This document shows positions 9,103-17,860 of a DNA stretch of 64,000 bases, one piece after another. The notes beneath the pieces are model-generated. The model ran no database searches and was not told where the DNA came from. It saw nothing but the letters and a program-made list of their open reading frames with translations. This DNA is from Diplocloster hominis. GTDB lineage: Bacteria > Bacillota > Clostridia > Lachnospirales > Lachnospiraceae. The translations under genes were made by a program, and so were the position numbers. The DNA lies in assembly GCF_032380655.1 (NCBI RefSeq), contig NZ_JAWDIY010000010.1, positions 1 to 64,000 of the forward strand. The letters run 5' to 3'. Positions within the stretch are counted from its first letter, which is position 1; each line of letters opens with the position of its first letter.

Positions 9103-9765
9103 TAGTTGCTGGTTGCTTTGCGAGGGGTGGGGCCGGGAAGGGAAAGGGCGCGGCCGGGCGGAACCAGGCGGGAAATCTCTTGGGGACTAATCACTTCGGC
9201 CGGGCCTAAGAACGGCTAACTCCGAAGGCAGGAGAACCTCTTATTGGCAGAGCCCGGAACAAACTCGCCAAAGGACGGCTCGGACAGTGTTCCAGGCCCT
9301 GCGAGGTTCTCCTGACTTCTGCGTAAGCCGTTCTAAGGCCCGGCCTCAAGTGATTAGTCCCCAAGAGATTTCCCGCCTGGTTCCGCCCGGCCGCGCCCTT
9401 TCCCTTCCCTGCTTTACTTAGGGCCTGCTTCCATGGTCTATTGGTTGTGCGGGTATGTACTGTAGATTCTTATATTGGATAGGGAAGGGGCGGGCGTTGT
9501 TGGTATGTAAGGTGTTTTGATGAATGCTTCCTTTTTTAGGGTATCATTCCTGTTTTAGTAATATGGTAAGCTTGTGAAGTGTAATGGGAAATGAAATTAG
9601 GGAGTGCGCTTTTTGTAGGCTGCAAACAGGTTATTTTTTTGCTGATGATCTGCTTTTCTTAAAGACCGGCCTTTAGGTCGGAAGAGTAACGTTGGTTCTT
9701 ATTTTACAATTCTGATGTTATCTGATTTTATTGTTTTTATCATTTTTATAATTCTTATTTTACCA
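9103..9765. other. Intergenic region with long hairpin element, no gene
   Basis: No coding region is supported. It contains the long inverted repeat at 9135-9409, then T- and G-rich unstructured DNA to about 9750, and leads into the terminator and promoter ahead of ispE. Confidence 0.6.
9135..9409. repeat. Long inverted repeat (about 275 bp)
   Basis: The left arm 9135-9240 and the right arm 9303-9409 are near-perfect reverse complements over about 106 bases, with only a few mismatches (for example around 9225-9232). The central 62 bases also pair partly (9248-9261 with 9284-9297), so the transcript would fold into one rod. Arms are GC-rich, ending GGGAAGGG and CCCTTCCC. It could act as a terminator for the sugar operon or be a MITE-like insertion; no clean target duplication was found here. 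Confidence 0.85.
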
Positions 9766-9796
9766 GCAATTTCCGTCTCCGGAGGTTGCTTTTTTA
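9766..9796 (+). terminator. Rho-independent terminator upstream of ispE
   Basis: A 10-base stem (GCAATTTCCG with CGGAGGTTGC, two G-U pairs), four-base loop TCTC, then a run of T. It would stop transcription arriving from the left just before the ispE promoter. Confidence 0.6.
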
Positions 9797-9834
9797 TTGG
9801 AAGTTGTTTATAATATCTTGTATACATAATACAA
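9786..9834 (+). promoter_or_regulatory. ispE-gntR promoter with palindromic operator
   Basis: TTGCTT (9786-9791), 17 bases, then TATAAT (9809-9814) form a sigma-A promoter. The inverted repeat TTGTAT-N5-ATACAA at 9818-9834 lies at the predicted start site. The second gene of the transcript encodes a GntR/FadR-type regulator, a family that binds such palindromes, so autoregulation is a reasonable inference. Confidence 0.55.
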
Positions 9835-9911
9835 AGGGGGAGGTTGAACCGAAAGGGGTAAACCATCCCTTAGAGGGTAGCTTACTATTTAATTATAAGG
9901 GATACTTGTAT

Positions 9912-9927
9912 GTGCGGGAAAACGCGC
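9912..9927 (+). promoter_or_regulatory. Leader hairpin upstream of ispE
   Basis: GTGCG and CGCGC (one G-U pair) flank the loop GGAAAA and lie just upstream of the TGGAGG ribosome site. It matches the element at 6458-6473 in sequence and position. Confidence 0.5.
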
Positions 9928-9941
9928 GTATGGAGGAATAT

Positions 9942-10814
9942 ATGAAGCGGATCGAATTAAAGGCAATGGGGAAAATTAATCTGGGGTTGGATGTGCTGGG
10001 GATCAGGACGGACGGCTATCATGAAGTGCGTATGATCATGCAGACGGTGCGTCTGTTTGACCGGATTGAGTTGGTGAAGAAAGACAAACCGGGGATCACG
10101 GTTAAGACGAATCTGTATTATCTGCCGACTAACGAAAATAATCTGGTGTATAAGGCGGCGCGGATGTTGATGGATGAGTTCGGGATTGATACCGGTGTGG
10201 AGATCCGGCTGGAGAAGCACATACCGGTATCGGCGGGCATGGCTGGAGGCAGCACCGACGCGGCCAGTGTGCTGTTCGGGATGAACCAGATGTTCCGGCT
10301 TGGCCTGTCGAAAGAGCAGCTGATGAAACGGGGAGTCGGGATAGGGGCAGATGTCCCTTATTGCGTGATGAGGGGGACGGCCCTGGCGGAAGGGATCGGA
10401 GAAGAGCTGACAGCCCTGCCGCCTATGCCGGAGTGCCAGGTGCTGATTGCGAAGCCGGGAGTCAGCGTATCGACAAAGCTCGTCTATCAGCGGCTGGACT
10501 CCAAACCGATCAAAGAACATCCGGACATTGACCGGATACTGGAAGGAATTCGAAATCAGGATCTGAATATGGTGGCCGGAAACCTGGGGAATGTGCTGGA
10601 AACGGTAACGGTTCCGGAATATCCGGTGATCGCACAGATCAAAAAGGTGATGATGGATTATCAGGCGCTGAACGCCATGATGAGCGGCAGCGGTCCCACC
10701 GTGTTCGGGCTGTTTGATGATCCGGGGAGAGCAAGAGCTGCTTATCAGAAGTTAAAGAACGGGCCGTTGGCGAAACAGGTATATCTGACAGGCGTATTTA
10801 ACACGAGGAGGTAG
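9942..10814 (+). CDS. ispE: 4-diphosphocytidyl-2-C-methyl-D-erythritol kinase
   Basis: GHMP kinase of the non-mevalonate isoprenoid pathway; phosphorylates the 2-hydroxyl of CDP-methylerythritol in the cytosol. About 290 residues, normal for IspE. The N-terminus has the substrate motif KINLGLDV (Lys11), the ATP-binding loop PVSAGMAGGSTDA (around residues 94-107, catalytic Asp near 106) and the C-terminal motif MMSGSGPTVFG. The ATG at 9942 follows GGAGG; an upstream open frame to 9786 covers the promoter and is not coding. It is co-transcribed with the regulator three bases downstream. Confidence 0.95.
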   Translation: MKRIELKAMGKINLGLDVLGIRTDGYHEVRMIMQTVRLFDRIELVKKDKPGITVKTNLYYLPTNENNLVYKAARMLMDEFGIDTGVEIRLEKHIPVSAGMAGGSTDAASVLFGMNQMFRLGLSKEQLMKRGVGIGADVPYCVMRGTALAEGIGEELTALPPMPECQVLIAKPGVSVSTKLVYQRLDSKPIKEHPDIDRILEGIRNQDLNMVAGNLGNVLETVTVPEYPVIAQIKKVMMDYQALNAMMSGSGPTVFGLFDDPGRARAAYQKLKNGPLAKQVYLTGVFNTRR

Positions 10815-10817
10815 ACG

Positions 10818-11486
10818 ATGGACGATTTTTTGAAAGTAACGATGAATGAATATCTGCCGCTGCGGGATGTGGTATTTAATACCCTGCGCCAGGCGATCCT
10901 GAAAGGGGAGCTAAAGCCTGGGGAACGTCTGATGGAAATACAGCTGGCAGACCGGCTGGGGGTCAGCCGTACGCCGGTGAGGGAAGCGATCCGTAAGCTG
11001 GAGCTGGAAGGCCTGGTTGTGATGATTCCCAGAAAAGGGGCGGAAGTGGCCAGCATTACGGAAACCGATCTGCAGGATGTGCTGGAAGTGCGGCGGGCGC
11101 TGGAAGAGCTGGCCGGAAGCAAAGCCTGTGAGCGGATTACGAAGGAAGAGCTGGTAAAATTAAAAGAGGCCTCGGCTGAGTTTGAAAAGATTATCGATAC
11201 CGGAGACCTGACCATGATCGCGGACGCGGATATGCATTTCCATGACATTATCTATCAGGCCACCGGCAATGCCCGCCTGAATCAGATATTGAATAATATC
11301 AGGGAGCAGATGTACCGTTACCGTATGGAGTATCTGAAGGATTACAAACGCCATGCAAAGCTGGTGAAGGAACATGAGAAAATTATCTCCGCGTTAAAGG
11401 CCGGCAATCAGGAAAAAGTACGTGACGCGATTATCGTTCATATTGACAACCAGAAAAAGGCGATTGAGAAGTCGCTGAAGGATTAG
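10818..11486 (+). CDS. GntR-family transcriptional regulator (FadR/FCD subfamily)
   Basis: DNA-binding regulator of 222 residues. The winged helix-turn-helix is at about residues 14-75 (LADRLGVSRTPVREAIRKLELEGLV is the typical GntR signature region), followed by an all-helical FCD ligand-binding domain with the metal or ligand residues expected in D-x3-H (DADMHFHD). Adjacent to ispE, likely one transcription unit, with an inverted repeat at the promoter as a candidate operator. Effector unknown. Confidence 0.92.
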   Translation: MDDFLKVTMNEYLPLRDVVFNTLRQAILKGELKPGERLMEIQLADRLGVSRTPVREAIRKLELEGLVVMIPRKGAEVASITETDLQDVLEVRRALEELAGSKACERITKEELVKLKEASAEFEKIIDTGDLTMIADADMHFHDIIYQATGNARLNQILNNIREQMYRYRMEYLKDYKRHAKLVKEHEKIISALKAGNQEKVRDAIIVHIDNQKKAIEKSLKD

Positions 11487-11526
11487 GAATAATATTTCAG
11501 AAATTACATAAGATACCAGTAAATGA

Positions 11527-11556
11527 GGATAAGACTTGTCTTATCCTTTTTTCTTT
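11527..11556 (+). terminator. Rho-independent terminator after gntR
   Basis: GGATAAGA and TCTTATCC form an 8-base stem around CTTG (11527-11546), followed by TTTTTTC. It ends the ispE-gntR unit and separates it from the germination operon. Confidence 0.85.
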
Positions 11557-11623
11557 TCGGAAAAAGACATGATTTGTTATGATTCACAGTTAAGTGGGAG
11601 GGGACAGGAAAGGGGATTATCTG

Positions 11624-13156
11624 ATGGGACAGGACCAAGAAAAACAAAACAAAAAGGAACAGGAACAGAATTTATCAAAAGACCTGCAAAAAAATCTGGA
11701 GCTTTTTAACCGCCTGTTTCAGGACTGCGACGATGTGATCCGCAGGCCTATGCGGCTTGGACGGGATCAGAAGGTAGACTGCTTCGTAGCCTATGTGGAG
11801 GTGGCAGTCAGTAATATGATGCTGCAGGATTCGGTGATCGGCAAGCTGATCAATCGGATGTGGGACATGACCAGAGACGAAATTTATGAATATATCCGCT
11901 GCAATGGCCTTGGAATCTCCGATGTAAAAGAACTGCCGACCATGGAGACCACAGTCGCCGCGCTGATGGCCGGCAATGCGATTATGTTTATCGACGGCTA
12001 TGACAAGGCCATCAAGATCAGCAGCAAGGGATACCCCAATATGGGTGTGCCGAAGGCAGAGTCGGAGAAAGTGCTGCGTGGGTCCAAGGAAGGTTTCGCG
12101 GAGGCGGAAAAGGTGAACACAGCCCTGATCCGGAAGCGGATCCGGGACCCGAGGCTAAAGGTCAAGGAACAGCCTATCGGCCAAAGATCGAATACCATGG
12201 TGGCACTGGTCTATATGGATGACCTGGTATATCCAAGCCTTCTGGAAAATATCACGTCGCGTCTGTCGGAATTTGAAATCGACGGGGTACTGGACAGCGG
12301 CGTAATCGAGCAGCTGACGGAAGAGAACTGGCGGTCCCCGTTTCCGCAGTTTCAGACAACGGAACGCCCGGACCGGGCGGCCATGGCTGTTTTGGAGGGA
12401 AGGGTGGTGCTGATCTCCGATAATTCCCCGGTGGCATTGATCCTGCCTACCAACTATAACAGCTTTTTTCAGGCCAGCGATGATTATTATAACCGGTTTG
12501 AAATCGTATCGTTTATCCGTATTCTCAGGTATGTGGCAGCGGTTCTGGCTATGGGGCTTCCGGGCCTTTATCTGGCAGTTACCGGTTTCCACACACAGAT
12601 CCTGCCCACGGAACTGATCCTGTCCTTTGCGGAAGCCAGAAGCGGGGTACCATTTCCGGGGGTTGTGGAAATCCTGTTAATGGAGCTGGCGTTTGAGTTA
12701 CTCCGGGAAGCGGGAGTCCGATTGCCGGGAGCGATCGGCAACACCATCGGTATCGTGGGAGGTCTGATAATCGGTCAGGCGGCGGTCACTGCCAACCTGG
12801 TCAGCCCTATCGTCGTGATCGTGGTTGCGCTTACGGCCCTGTGCTCCTTTTCTATTCCCAATGAAGAGTTCTCGACTGCGTTCCGGCTGTTGAAATTCTT
12901 TCTGATCTTCATGAGTGCCTGGCTTGGGATCTACGGATGGATGGCGGGATTACTGGCGATACTGATCCACTTATCCCAGCTGAAAAGCTTTGGAATCCCT
13001 TACCTGATGCCGTTTGTCGCATCGGATATGAATTCCTATCACGATGAACGGGATTCGATCGTGCGTGCGCCGGTGTTCCGCATGATCAGACGCCCCATTT
13101 TCGCACGGCGGGATGCCCGGGTCCGGTTCCGGGGAAAACACGGGGATAAGGAGTGA
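11624..13156 (+). CDS. gerKA: Spore germination protein, GerA/GerKA family
   Basis: A-subunit of a nutrient germinant receptor in the inner spore membrane, about 510 residues. A hydrophilic N-terminal domain (Gln/Lys/Glu-rich head, then the family stretch QPIGQRSNTMVALVYMDD) precedes a membrane domain with several helices beginning near residue 300 (SFIRILRYVAAVLAMGLPGLY) and a basic C-terminal tail. ATG 11624 has AAAGGGG upstream; an in-frame GTG at 11594 is less likely. It is first of a three-gene operon (A, B, C subunits) with overlaps between genes. Expression is expected in the forespore under sigma-G, but I could not find a convincing sigma-G promoter. Confidence 0.93.
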   Translation: MGQDQEKQNKKEQEQNLSKDLQKNLELFNRLFQDCDDVIRRPMRLGRDQKVDCFVAYVEVAVSNMMLQDSVIGKLINRMWDMTRDEIYEYIRCNGLGISDVKELPTMETTVAALMAGNAIMFIDGYDKAIKISSKGYPNMGVPKAESEKVLRGSKEGFAEAEKVNTALIRKRIRDPRLKVKEQPIGQRSNTMVALVYMDDLVYPSLLENITSRLSEFEIDGVLDSGVIEQLTEENWRSPFPQFQTTERPDRAAMAVLEGRVVLISDNSPVALILPTNYNSFFQASDDYYNRFEIVSFIRILRYVAAVLAMGLPGLYLAVTGFHTQILPTELILSFAEARSGVPFPGVVEILLMELAFELLREAGVRLPGAIGNTIGIVGGLIIGQAAVTANLVSPIVVIVVALTALCSFSIPNEEFSTAFRLLKFFLIFMSAWLGIYGWMAGLLAILIHLSQLKSFGIPYLMPFVASDMNSYHDERDSIVRAPVFRMIRRPIFARRDARVRFRGKHGDKE

Positions 13157-13164
13157 GTAAGCAG

Positions 13165-14265
13165 ATGTTTTCAAATAACCGCCGGATCTCGCTCCGGCAA
13201 TTAAAAAGAATGATGGTGATGGAACTGATCGGGATTACCGGACTGGTAATCCCGGGAATCACGGTTGGGGCGGCCGGCCGTGACGGTGTGGTAGCCATGG
13301 CGGCAGGGTTGGTTTTCGTAACCCTCTATGTTTTGCTGCTATGCCAGCTGGGGCGTAAGATCGACGGGGAGTATATGCAGTATGCCAGAAAGCGCTGCGG
13401 GCTGATCGGTATGGATATCATCGGCGCGTTTTATCTGGTACAGCTCTTATTTTCCGGGGCCTTCGCGGCCAGGCTGTTAGGGGAAGTAGTCCGGCAGGTG
13501 CTTCTGCCGGATACATCCGTACAGATTATCATGATCGTACTGCTGGTGCTGGCGGTATATGCGGCCGCCGGCGGTATGGAGGGCAGGGCCAGAATGACGG
13601 AGATTTTGTACTGGATGGTTCTGGGGCCGGTCATTATAATGCTACTGTTTACGGCCAAGGATCTGGACTTCGATAACCTGGCCCCGATCTTCGTCAGCAC
13701 GGTTCCAAAGGTGTTAGCGGGAGGATACGGTGTTTTGATATTTTTCAGTATTCTGGGTATGATGCTGTTCATCATTCCATTTATGAAGCGGGATGCCAGG
13801 ATATACAGGACCACCATGCATGGAGCGGTGATCGTGGGACTGTTTAACCTGGTATTCATCCTGCTGGTAGTCAGCGCCTTCGGCGTGGGCGGCACATATG
13901 CCAAGAACTGGCCGATCATCTCCCTGATGACCATCGTGCGGACACCCCTGAATGTGCTGGGCCGATTTGATACCATACTGATAGTGATATGGCTCGTGAG
14001 TATTTTTACATTTGTAAATTCCTGTATTTTCTATAGCAGTCTGGTTATCCAGCAGCTCATCGGGAATGAAAAAATGCATATTTATCTGATCCCGTTCGCG
14101 GCAGTCATTCTGCTGCTGGCCAGCTGGGCGGATAACTATCAGTCTATCTATCAGACCTATATGAGTTATATGAAATACATCGGGATGCCGGCGGCCATTG
14201 CCATTCCGCTGCTTCTGCTTTTTTTGGAGTGGATTCAGGGCAGACGAAAGGGGGCGAAGAGATGA
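13165..14265 (+). CDS. gerKB: Spore germination protein, GerB/GerKB family
   Basis: B-subunit of the germinant receptor, an amino-acid-permease-like protein with about ten membrane segments and about 366 residues; this subunit usually carries the germinant-binding pocket. It starts ISLRQLKRMMVMELIGI, the typical GerB opening. Two starts are possible: GTG 13153, too close to AAGGAG (13148-13153), and ATG 13165, which has 11 bases of spacing and is preferred. Confidence 0.88.
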   Translation: MFSNNRRISLRQLKRMMVMELIGITGLVIPGITVGAAGRDGVVAMAAGLVFVTLYVLLLCQLGRKIDGEYMQYARKRCGLIGMDIIGAFYLVQLLFSGAFAARLLGEVVRQVLLPDTSVQIIMIVLLVLAVYAAAGGMEGRARMTEILYWMVLGPVIIMLLFTAKDLDFDNLAPIFVSTVPKVLAGGYGVLIFFSILGMMLFIIPFMKRDARIYRTTMHGAVIVGLFNLVFILLVVSAFGVGGTYAKNWPIISLMTIVRTPLNVLGRFDTILIVIWLVSIFTFVNSCIFYSSLVIQQLIGNEKMHIYLIPFAAVILLLASWADNYQSIYQTYMSYMKYIGMPAAIAIPLLLLFLEWIQGRRKGAKR

Positions 14266-15332
14266 GAAGGATCGGCGTTATCCTCTGTATGGGAATGATA
14301 CTGATGCTGACGGGATGCGGCAGAAAAGATGAGCTGGAAGACAAAGCTTTTGTGCTGGCCCTGGGAGTGGATCATACCCGGGAAGGTCTGTATGTGACCT
14401 ATGGATTTCCCAAAACTTCAGACAAAGGCAGTGATTCCGGGGACTCTTCCGACAAGACCTCCGGCGACCTGCCGGAAACCGGGATAACCGCGGCCAGCCT
14501 GTATGAAGCGGAGAAAATATATGATCTTCGTTCGGATAAACACCTGGATTATTCGCATTTGAAAGCTATCGTACTGAACCGGGAGATTTTTTCTGATACC
14601 AGGCAACTGCTGGAACTGCTGGAGTATTTTGAAAAACAGGAGGCATTCGCCCGGAGCACGAAAATATTTCTGGGAGATGAAACAGCCACGAAGATCGTGG
14701 CCGGGCATGACGATGCCGGTGGTTTTCTGAACAATATGTACGAAAACGGAGACTATCTGACGGAGGAAAAGGCCGTTACCCTGCAGGATTTGCTGAATCA
14801 CTGGCACAATCAGGACCGCGTTCTTATGATCCCGGTTGTGGATATAGATGGGAAACAGATCGCGGTGACTGCCTACGGAATCTGTTCCCGCCTCGCTTAT
14901 ATCGGAGAGCTCAGTGTGGGGGAAAGCGACGTGATTTTCTTTGCACGGGGAGTGAAGGCTCCCTTCAGTTTTCAGACCCAGGAAGGAAATATGATCGAAG
15001 TGCGGAACAACCGCATAGAATCTGTCTTTGACCAGGAGGACACACAGGTAGTGTATAAACTGAAGCTAAGTGGAAAAGCAAGGGTTGTCATCGGTGATAC
15101 AAACAGTCATGATACGGTTGGACAGATCGAGCAATCCGCCATAAAGCAGATGGAAACCAGGATACGTGAGATCTACGGTCTGTGGCAGCAGGAATACCAG
15201 GTGGATCTGCTGGACAGCTACCGGACCGTAGGCAGCAGAAGCCGTAAGATCGCGCTGGATTATCGGGACCGGCAGCAGGAATATGAACAGGCGATCCGCT
15301 TGATTCCTACAGTTTCGCTGAAGTTTGAATAA
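14262..15332 (+). CDS. gerKC: Spore germination lipoprotein, GerC/GerKC family
   Basis: C-subunit of the germinant receptor, about 356 residues. It has a short signal peptide with lipobox LTGC at residue 18-21, then the soluble domain characteristic of Ger(x)C proteins (VLALGVDHTREG; HLDYSHLKAIVLNREI; a C-terminal domain ending AIRLIPTVSLKFE). The ATG overlaps the gerKB stop (ATGA). GerC anchors and completes the receptor in the spore membrane. Confidence 0.92.
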   Translation: MRRIGVILCMGMILMLTGCGRKDELEDKAFVLALGVDHTREGLYVTYGFPKTSDKGSDSGDSSDKTSGDLPETGITAASLYEAEKIYDLRSDKHLDYSHLKAIVLNREIFSDTRQLLELLEYFEKQEAFARSTKIFLGDETATKIVAGHDDAGGFLNNMYENGDYLTEEKAVTLQDLLNHWHNQDRVLMIPVVDIDGKQIAVTAYGICSRLAYIGELSVGESDVIFFARGVKAPFSFQTQEGNMIEVRNNRIESVFDQEDTQVVYKLKLSGKARVVIGDTNSHDTVGQIEQSAIKQMETRIREIYGLWQQEYQVDLLDSYRTVGSRSRKIALDYRDRQQEYEQAIRLIPTVSLKFE

Positions 15333-15377
15333 AAAACAGCCGCTAAGTGCTCATAGCTAAAAAATAATAAAATATCT

Positions 15378-15406
15378 GTATAGAAAACAGTCGATAGGGC
15401 AATTCT
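15378..15406 (+). promoter_or_regulatory. Candidate sigma-F promoter of spoIIR
   Basis: GTATA (15378-15382), 15 bases, then GGCAATTCT (15398-15406) approximate the sigma-F pattern GYATA-N15-GGNNANAHT with one mismatch. spoIIR is a sigma-F regulon gene in endospore formers, which supports the call; only sequence resemblance is shown here. Confidence 0.4.
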
Positions 15407-15453
15407 CCTGATAGGACAAAAAACAATTATATTTCCATCAGGAGGTTTACATA

Positions 15454-16077
15454 ATGAAACTTAAAAATAATCTTTTCGTAGTTATCCTATCTCTTTTTCT
15501 GGGCTTCACCGCTGCATTTCTGACAGCTGAAAAGACGGAAGGAGCGCAGCAGATCCAGCAGGGAATCGCCAGTCAGATCATCCGCTTTCACGTCATTGCC
15601 AACAGTGATACCGACCAGGACCAGGCCCTTAAATTAAAAGTAAAAAGTGAAATCGTCCGTTATATGCAGTCGATTCTGACCGATGCAGACGATATCAATC
15701 AGACCCGCAATATGATTCAGGCCCATCTGAATGATATTGTATTACTGGCCGAAACCATCATTCAGGAAGAGGGATACCAATATCCGGTAACGGCCAAACT
15801 GGAACAGGCTTATTTTCCCATCAAGACATACGGAGACTGTACATTTCCGGAAGGATATTACGAAGCTTTACGAGTGGAAATCGGTAAAGCCCAGGGGAAA
15901 AACTGGTGGTGTGTCCTCTACCCGAATCTTTGCTTTGTAGATGCTGCCCACGCAGTCGTACCGGAGGAAGAAAAACAGATGCTGAAGAACGTCCTGACGG
16001 AACAGGAGTACGAATCTGTCACTGGAGAGCCGGAGGTCAGGATCAGTTTTAAGTATTTGACGTTTCTGAATAAGTGA
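15454..16077 (+). CDS. spoIIR: Stage II sporulation protein R
   Basis: Signalling protein made in the forespore and exported to the intermembrane space, where it activates the SpoIIGA protease that processes pro-sigma-E in the mother cell. 207 residues with an N-terminal signal segment (residues 5-23), then the typical SpoIIR stretch IRFHVIANSDTDQDQALKLK and the motif YGDCTFPEGYYEALRVEIG, and GKNWWCVLYPNLC. Strong AGGAGG before the ATG. Monocistronic. Confidence 0.95.
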   Translation: MKLKNNLFVVILSLFLGFTAAFLTAEKTEGAQQIQQGIASQIIRFHVIANSDTDQDQALKLKVKSEIVRYMQSILTDADDINQTRNMIQAHLNDIVLLAETIIQEEGYQYPVTAKLEQAYFPIKTYGDCTFPEGYYEALRVEIGKAQGKNWWCVLYPNLCFVDAAHAVVPEEEKQMLKNVLTEQEYESVTGEPEVRISFKYLTFLNK

Positions 16078-16843
16078 CCGGAATGTTAATCGTCAGATTT
16101 TCTGTGTAGTGCTTCTCTGTTACGATTCACGGCCAACTTTGGTAAATGGGGATTTAGAGAGGGGACTGGCACTTTTCGGTAGGAAAGCTAAATTTTCAAG
16201 AAACTGCGTAGAGAAAAGGGCCTGTCCCCGGATGCTGACTGGAATGATCCATCCTTCGCGGGAAGCACTCGCTTTATTTCCCCGGATAAGCCAACGTCCG
16301 GGGACAGGCCCCTTTCTCCACGCAGTTACTTGAAAATTTAGCTTTCCTACCGAAAGGTGCCAGTCCCCTCTCAAAATCCTCATTTACCAAAGTTGGCCGT
16401 GAATCGTAACGCTTCTCTCGATCATCGTGGGATTGACAATGATTTGTTCCAAGGTTTGGCCGTCTGTCGGTCTCCCCCTTAAACTACTTTTAAACAGCAG
16501 AATTACGTTTTCGGACAATTTATCCATAGTTTGATTTTCTGAGATACAATCAAAGAGGATCTGGCAATGACATAAAAGAGCGGGAAATAAACTGTACCAG
16601 TCAGACTCGCGGGATAGTGTCTATATATGCCGTTCTTTCTGATAGTGTTTTATTTTTTCTGACATCGGCTTTGCTATGAAATATTTAACTTCTATACAAA
16701 ATAGGCTTTTTGTGCTATTATTAATAACAATCTTAAGCAGTTGATATGGCTGCATTCTCTATTTTTTATTTAAAACTCTAACCGCATAGCGCTCGCTATT
16801 GCCAATTTCCAGTGATTTTATTATACTTAAAGGAGGAAAATGA
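16078..16843. other. Intergenic region with MITE-like element, no gene
   Basis: Contains the 292-bp inverted-repeat element (16119-16410) and then about 430 bases of AT-rich DNA leading to the Rpn-like gene. Two opposed open frames inside the element are mirror images produced by the inverted repeat and are not taken as genes. Confidence 0.65.
16111..16418. mobile_element. MITE-like element with 8-bp target duplication
   Basis: Arms 16119-16230 and 16297-16410 are near-perfect inverted complements, beginning GTTACGATTCAC and ending GTGAATCGTAAC. The 8-bp word GCTTCTCT sits immediately outside each end (16111-16118 and 16411-16418), exactly as expected for a target-site duplication. The element has no credible gene, so it would be moved by a transposase encoded elsewhere. 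Its sequence is unrelated to the similar-shaped repeat at 9135-9409. Confidence 0.75.
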
Positions 16844-17860
16844 ATGAAGAAAACACGGACAATTTCAGAAAGTTACGAGGCATTAAAAGCGATAATGCCG
16901 CGGAGAATCCGGGAGGAATTTGACCAGATTGAATCTGGAAAAAGGCTGCCGGAGCTGTATTATGATTTGCCGTTCAAGAAAGCCTTTCACCCGGATAATC
17001 ACCCTGACCGGGTGACAAAGATCTTCCGGTTGATCTTTCATCAGGATCTGGTTGTACTGGGATCCATGAATACGGAGCCGCCGAAGGTATCTATATATTC
17101 GAAAAACACGATTCTGGACCATTTGGCCCGGATGTCGGATGAAGGTATCTTTGATATGGAGATGCAGCGGAAAGCCCAGGAATTTGTCACCGAGAGAATG
17201 GACGTGTATGTATCGGATCTGATCATGCTGCAGTATTCTGTGGAAAAAGGGAAGAAAAAGTCCCAGATGGGTTTCCAGGATATCCCTACGACTTATGCGG
17301 TTGTATTCATGAAGGAGAGTCCGGTCCAGTTCCAAAGCAACAACAGTTTTATCCACTATCGCAAAAATGAGACGGATACAGGAGTGAAACTGTCCGAGCT
17401 GTCCCGTGTGGTATATGTTGAACTGGATAAGTGTTTAAAACAGGTTTTGGAGCGAAGATGTCCGCCGGAGCTTGAAGAATTGGGCAGTTTCCTGGCCTTC
17501 CTGGCGGATGTAAATGGGGACCAATTTGGTATAAAAGAGGATGTGCCCAATGGGAAAATGTATCAGGAAATCCGGGAAGAACTTCGCAGCATGGCGAAGA
17601 ATAAAAAGGAGCTGATGTCGATGTTGACCGAAAAATATGAAGCAGATATCCGTTTTTCAGAGCTGAGTCAGGCCAGAAAAGAAGGTATGCAAGAGGGCTT
17701 GCAAGAGGGCTTGCAGGAAGGCTTGCAGGAAGGAATAAGGGTATGCATATCCCTGTGCAGGAAAGTGAATAAATCGCAGGATGAGACGATTCAGGAAATC
17801 ATGAAGGAATTCCGATTATCGTCGGACGAAGCGAAAGAGGCAGTCCGGGTTTACTGGTGA
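16844..17860 (+). CDS. Rpn-family PD-(D/E)XK nuclease / putative transposase
   Basis: 338-residue protein of the family annotated as PD-(D/E)XK nuclease family transposase or recombination-promoting nuclease. The N-terminal half contains the family opening DLPFKKAFHPDNHPDRV and the FDMEMQRKAQ stretch that carries the nuclease Glu and Gln; then ERMDVYVSDLIM and the C-terminal region with Gln-Glu-Gly-Leu repeats (residues 282-297). Strong GGAGG before the ATG. Such genes often stand alone, as here, and resemble selfish elements; a 12-base word (16776-16787 and 18115-18126) flanks it. Confidence 0.85.
   Translation: MKKTRTISESYEALKAIMPRRIREEFDQIESGKRLPELYYDLPFKKAFHPDNHPDRVTKIFRLIFHQDLVVLGSMNTEPPKVSIYSKNTILDHLARMSDEGIFDMEMQRKAQEFVTERMDVYVSDLIMLQYSVEKGKKKSQMGFQDIPTTYAVVFMKESPVQFQSNNSFIHYRKNETDTGVKLSELSRVVYVELDKCLKQVLERRCPPELEELGSFLAFLADVNGDQFGIKEDVPNGKMYQEIREELRSMAKNKKELMSMLTEKYEADIRFSELSQARKEGMQEGLQEGLQEGLQEGIRVCISLCRKVNKSQDETIQEIMKEFRLSSDEAKEAVRVYW
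17687..17734 (+). repeat. 12-bp tandem repeat in the Rpn-like gene
   Basis: Four 12-base units encode repeated Leu/Met-Gln-Glu-Gly. Unit-number changes would add or remove four residues without frameshift. This repeat is common near the C-terminus of this family. Confidence 0.8.

Noticed and set aside
16120..16383. Two small genes inside the MITE-like element
   Set aside because: The plus and minus frames are mirror images created by the inverted repeat, without ribosome sites.
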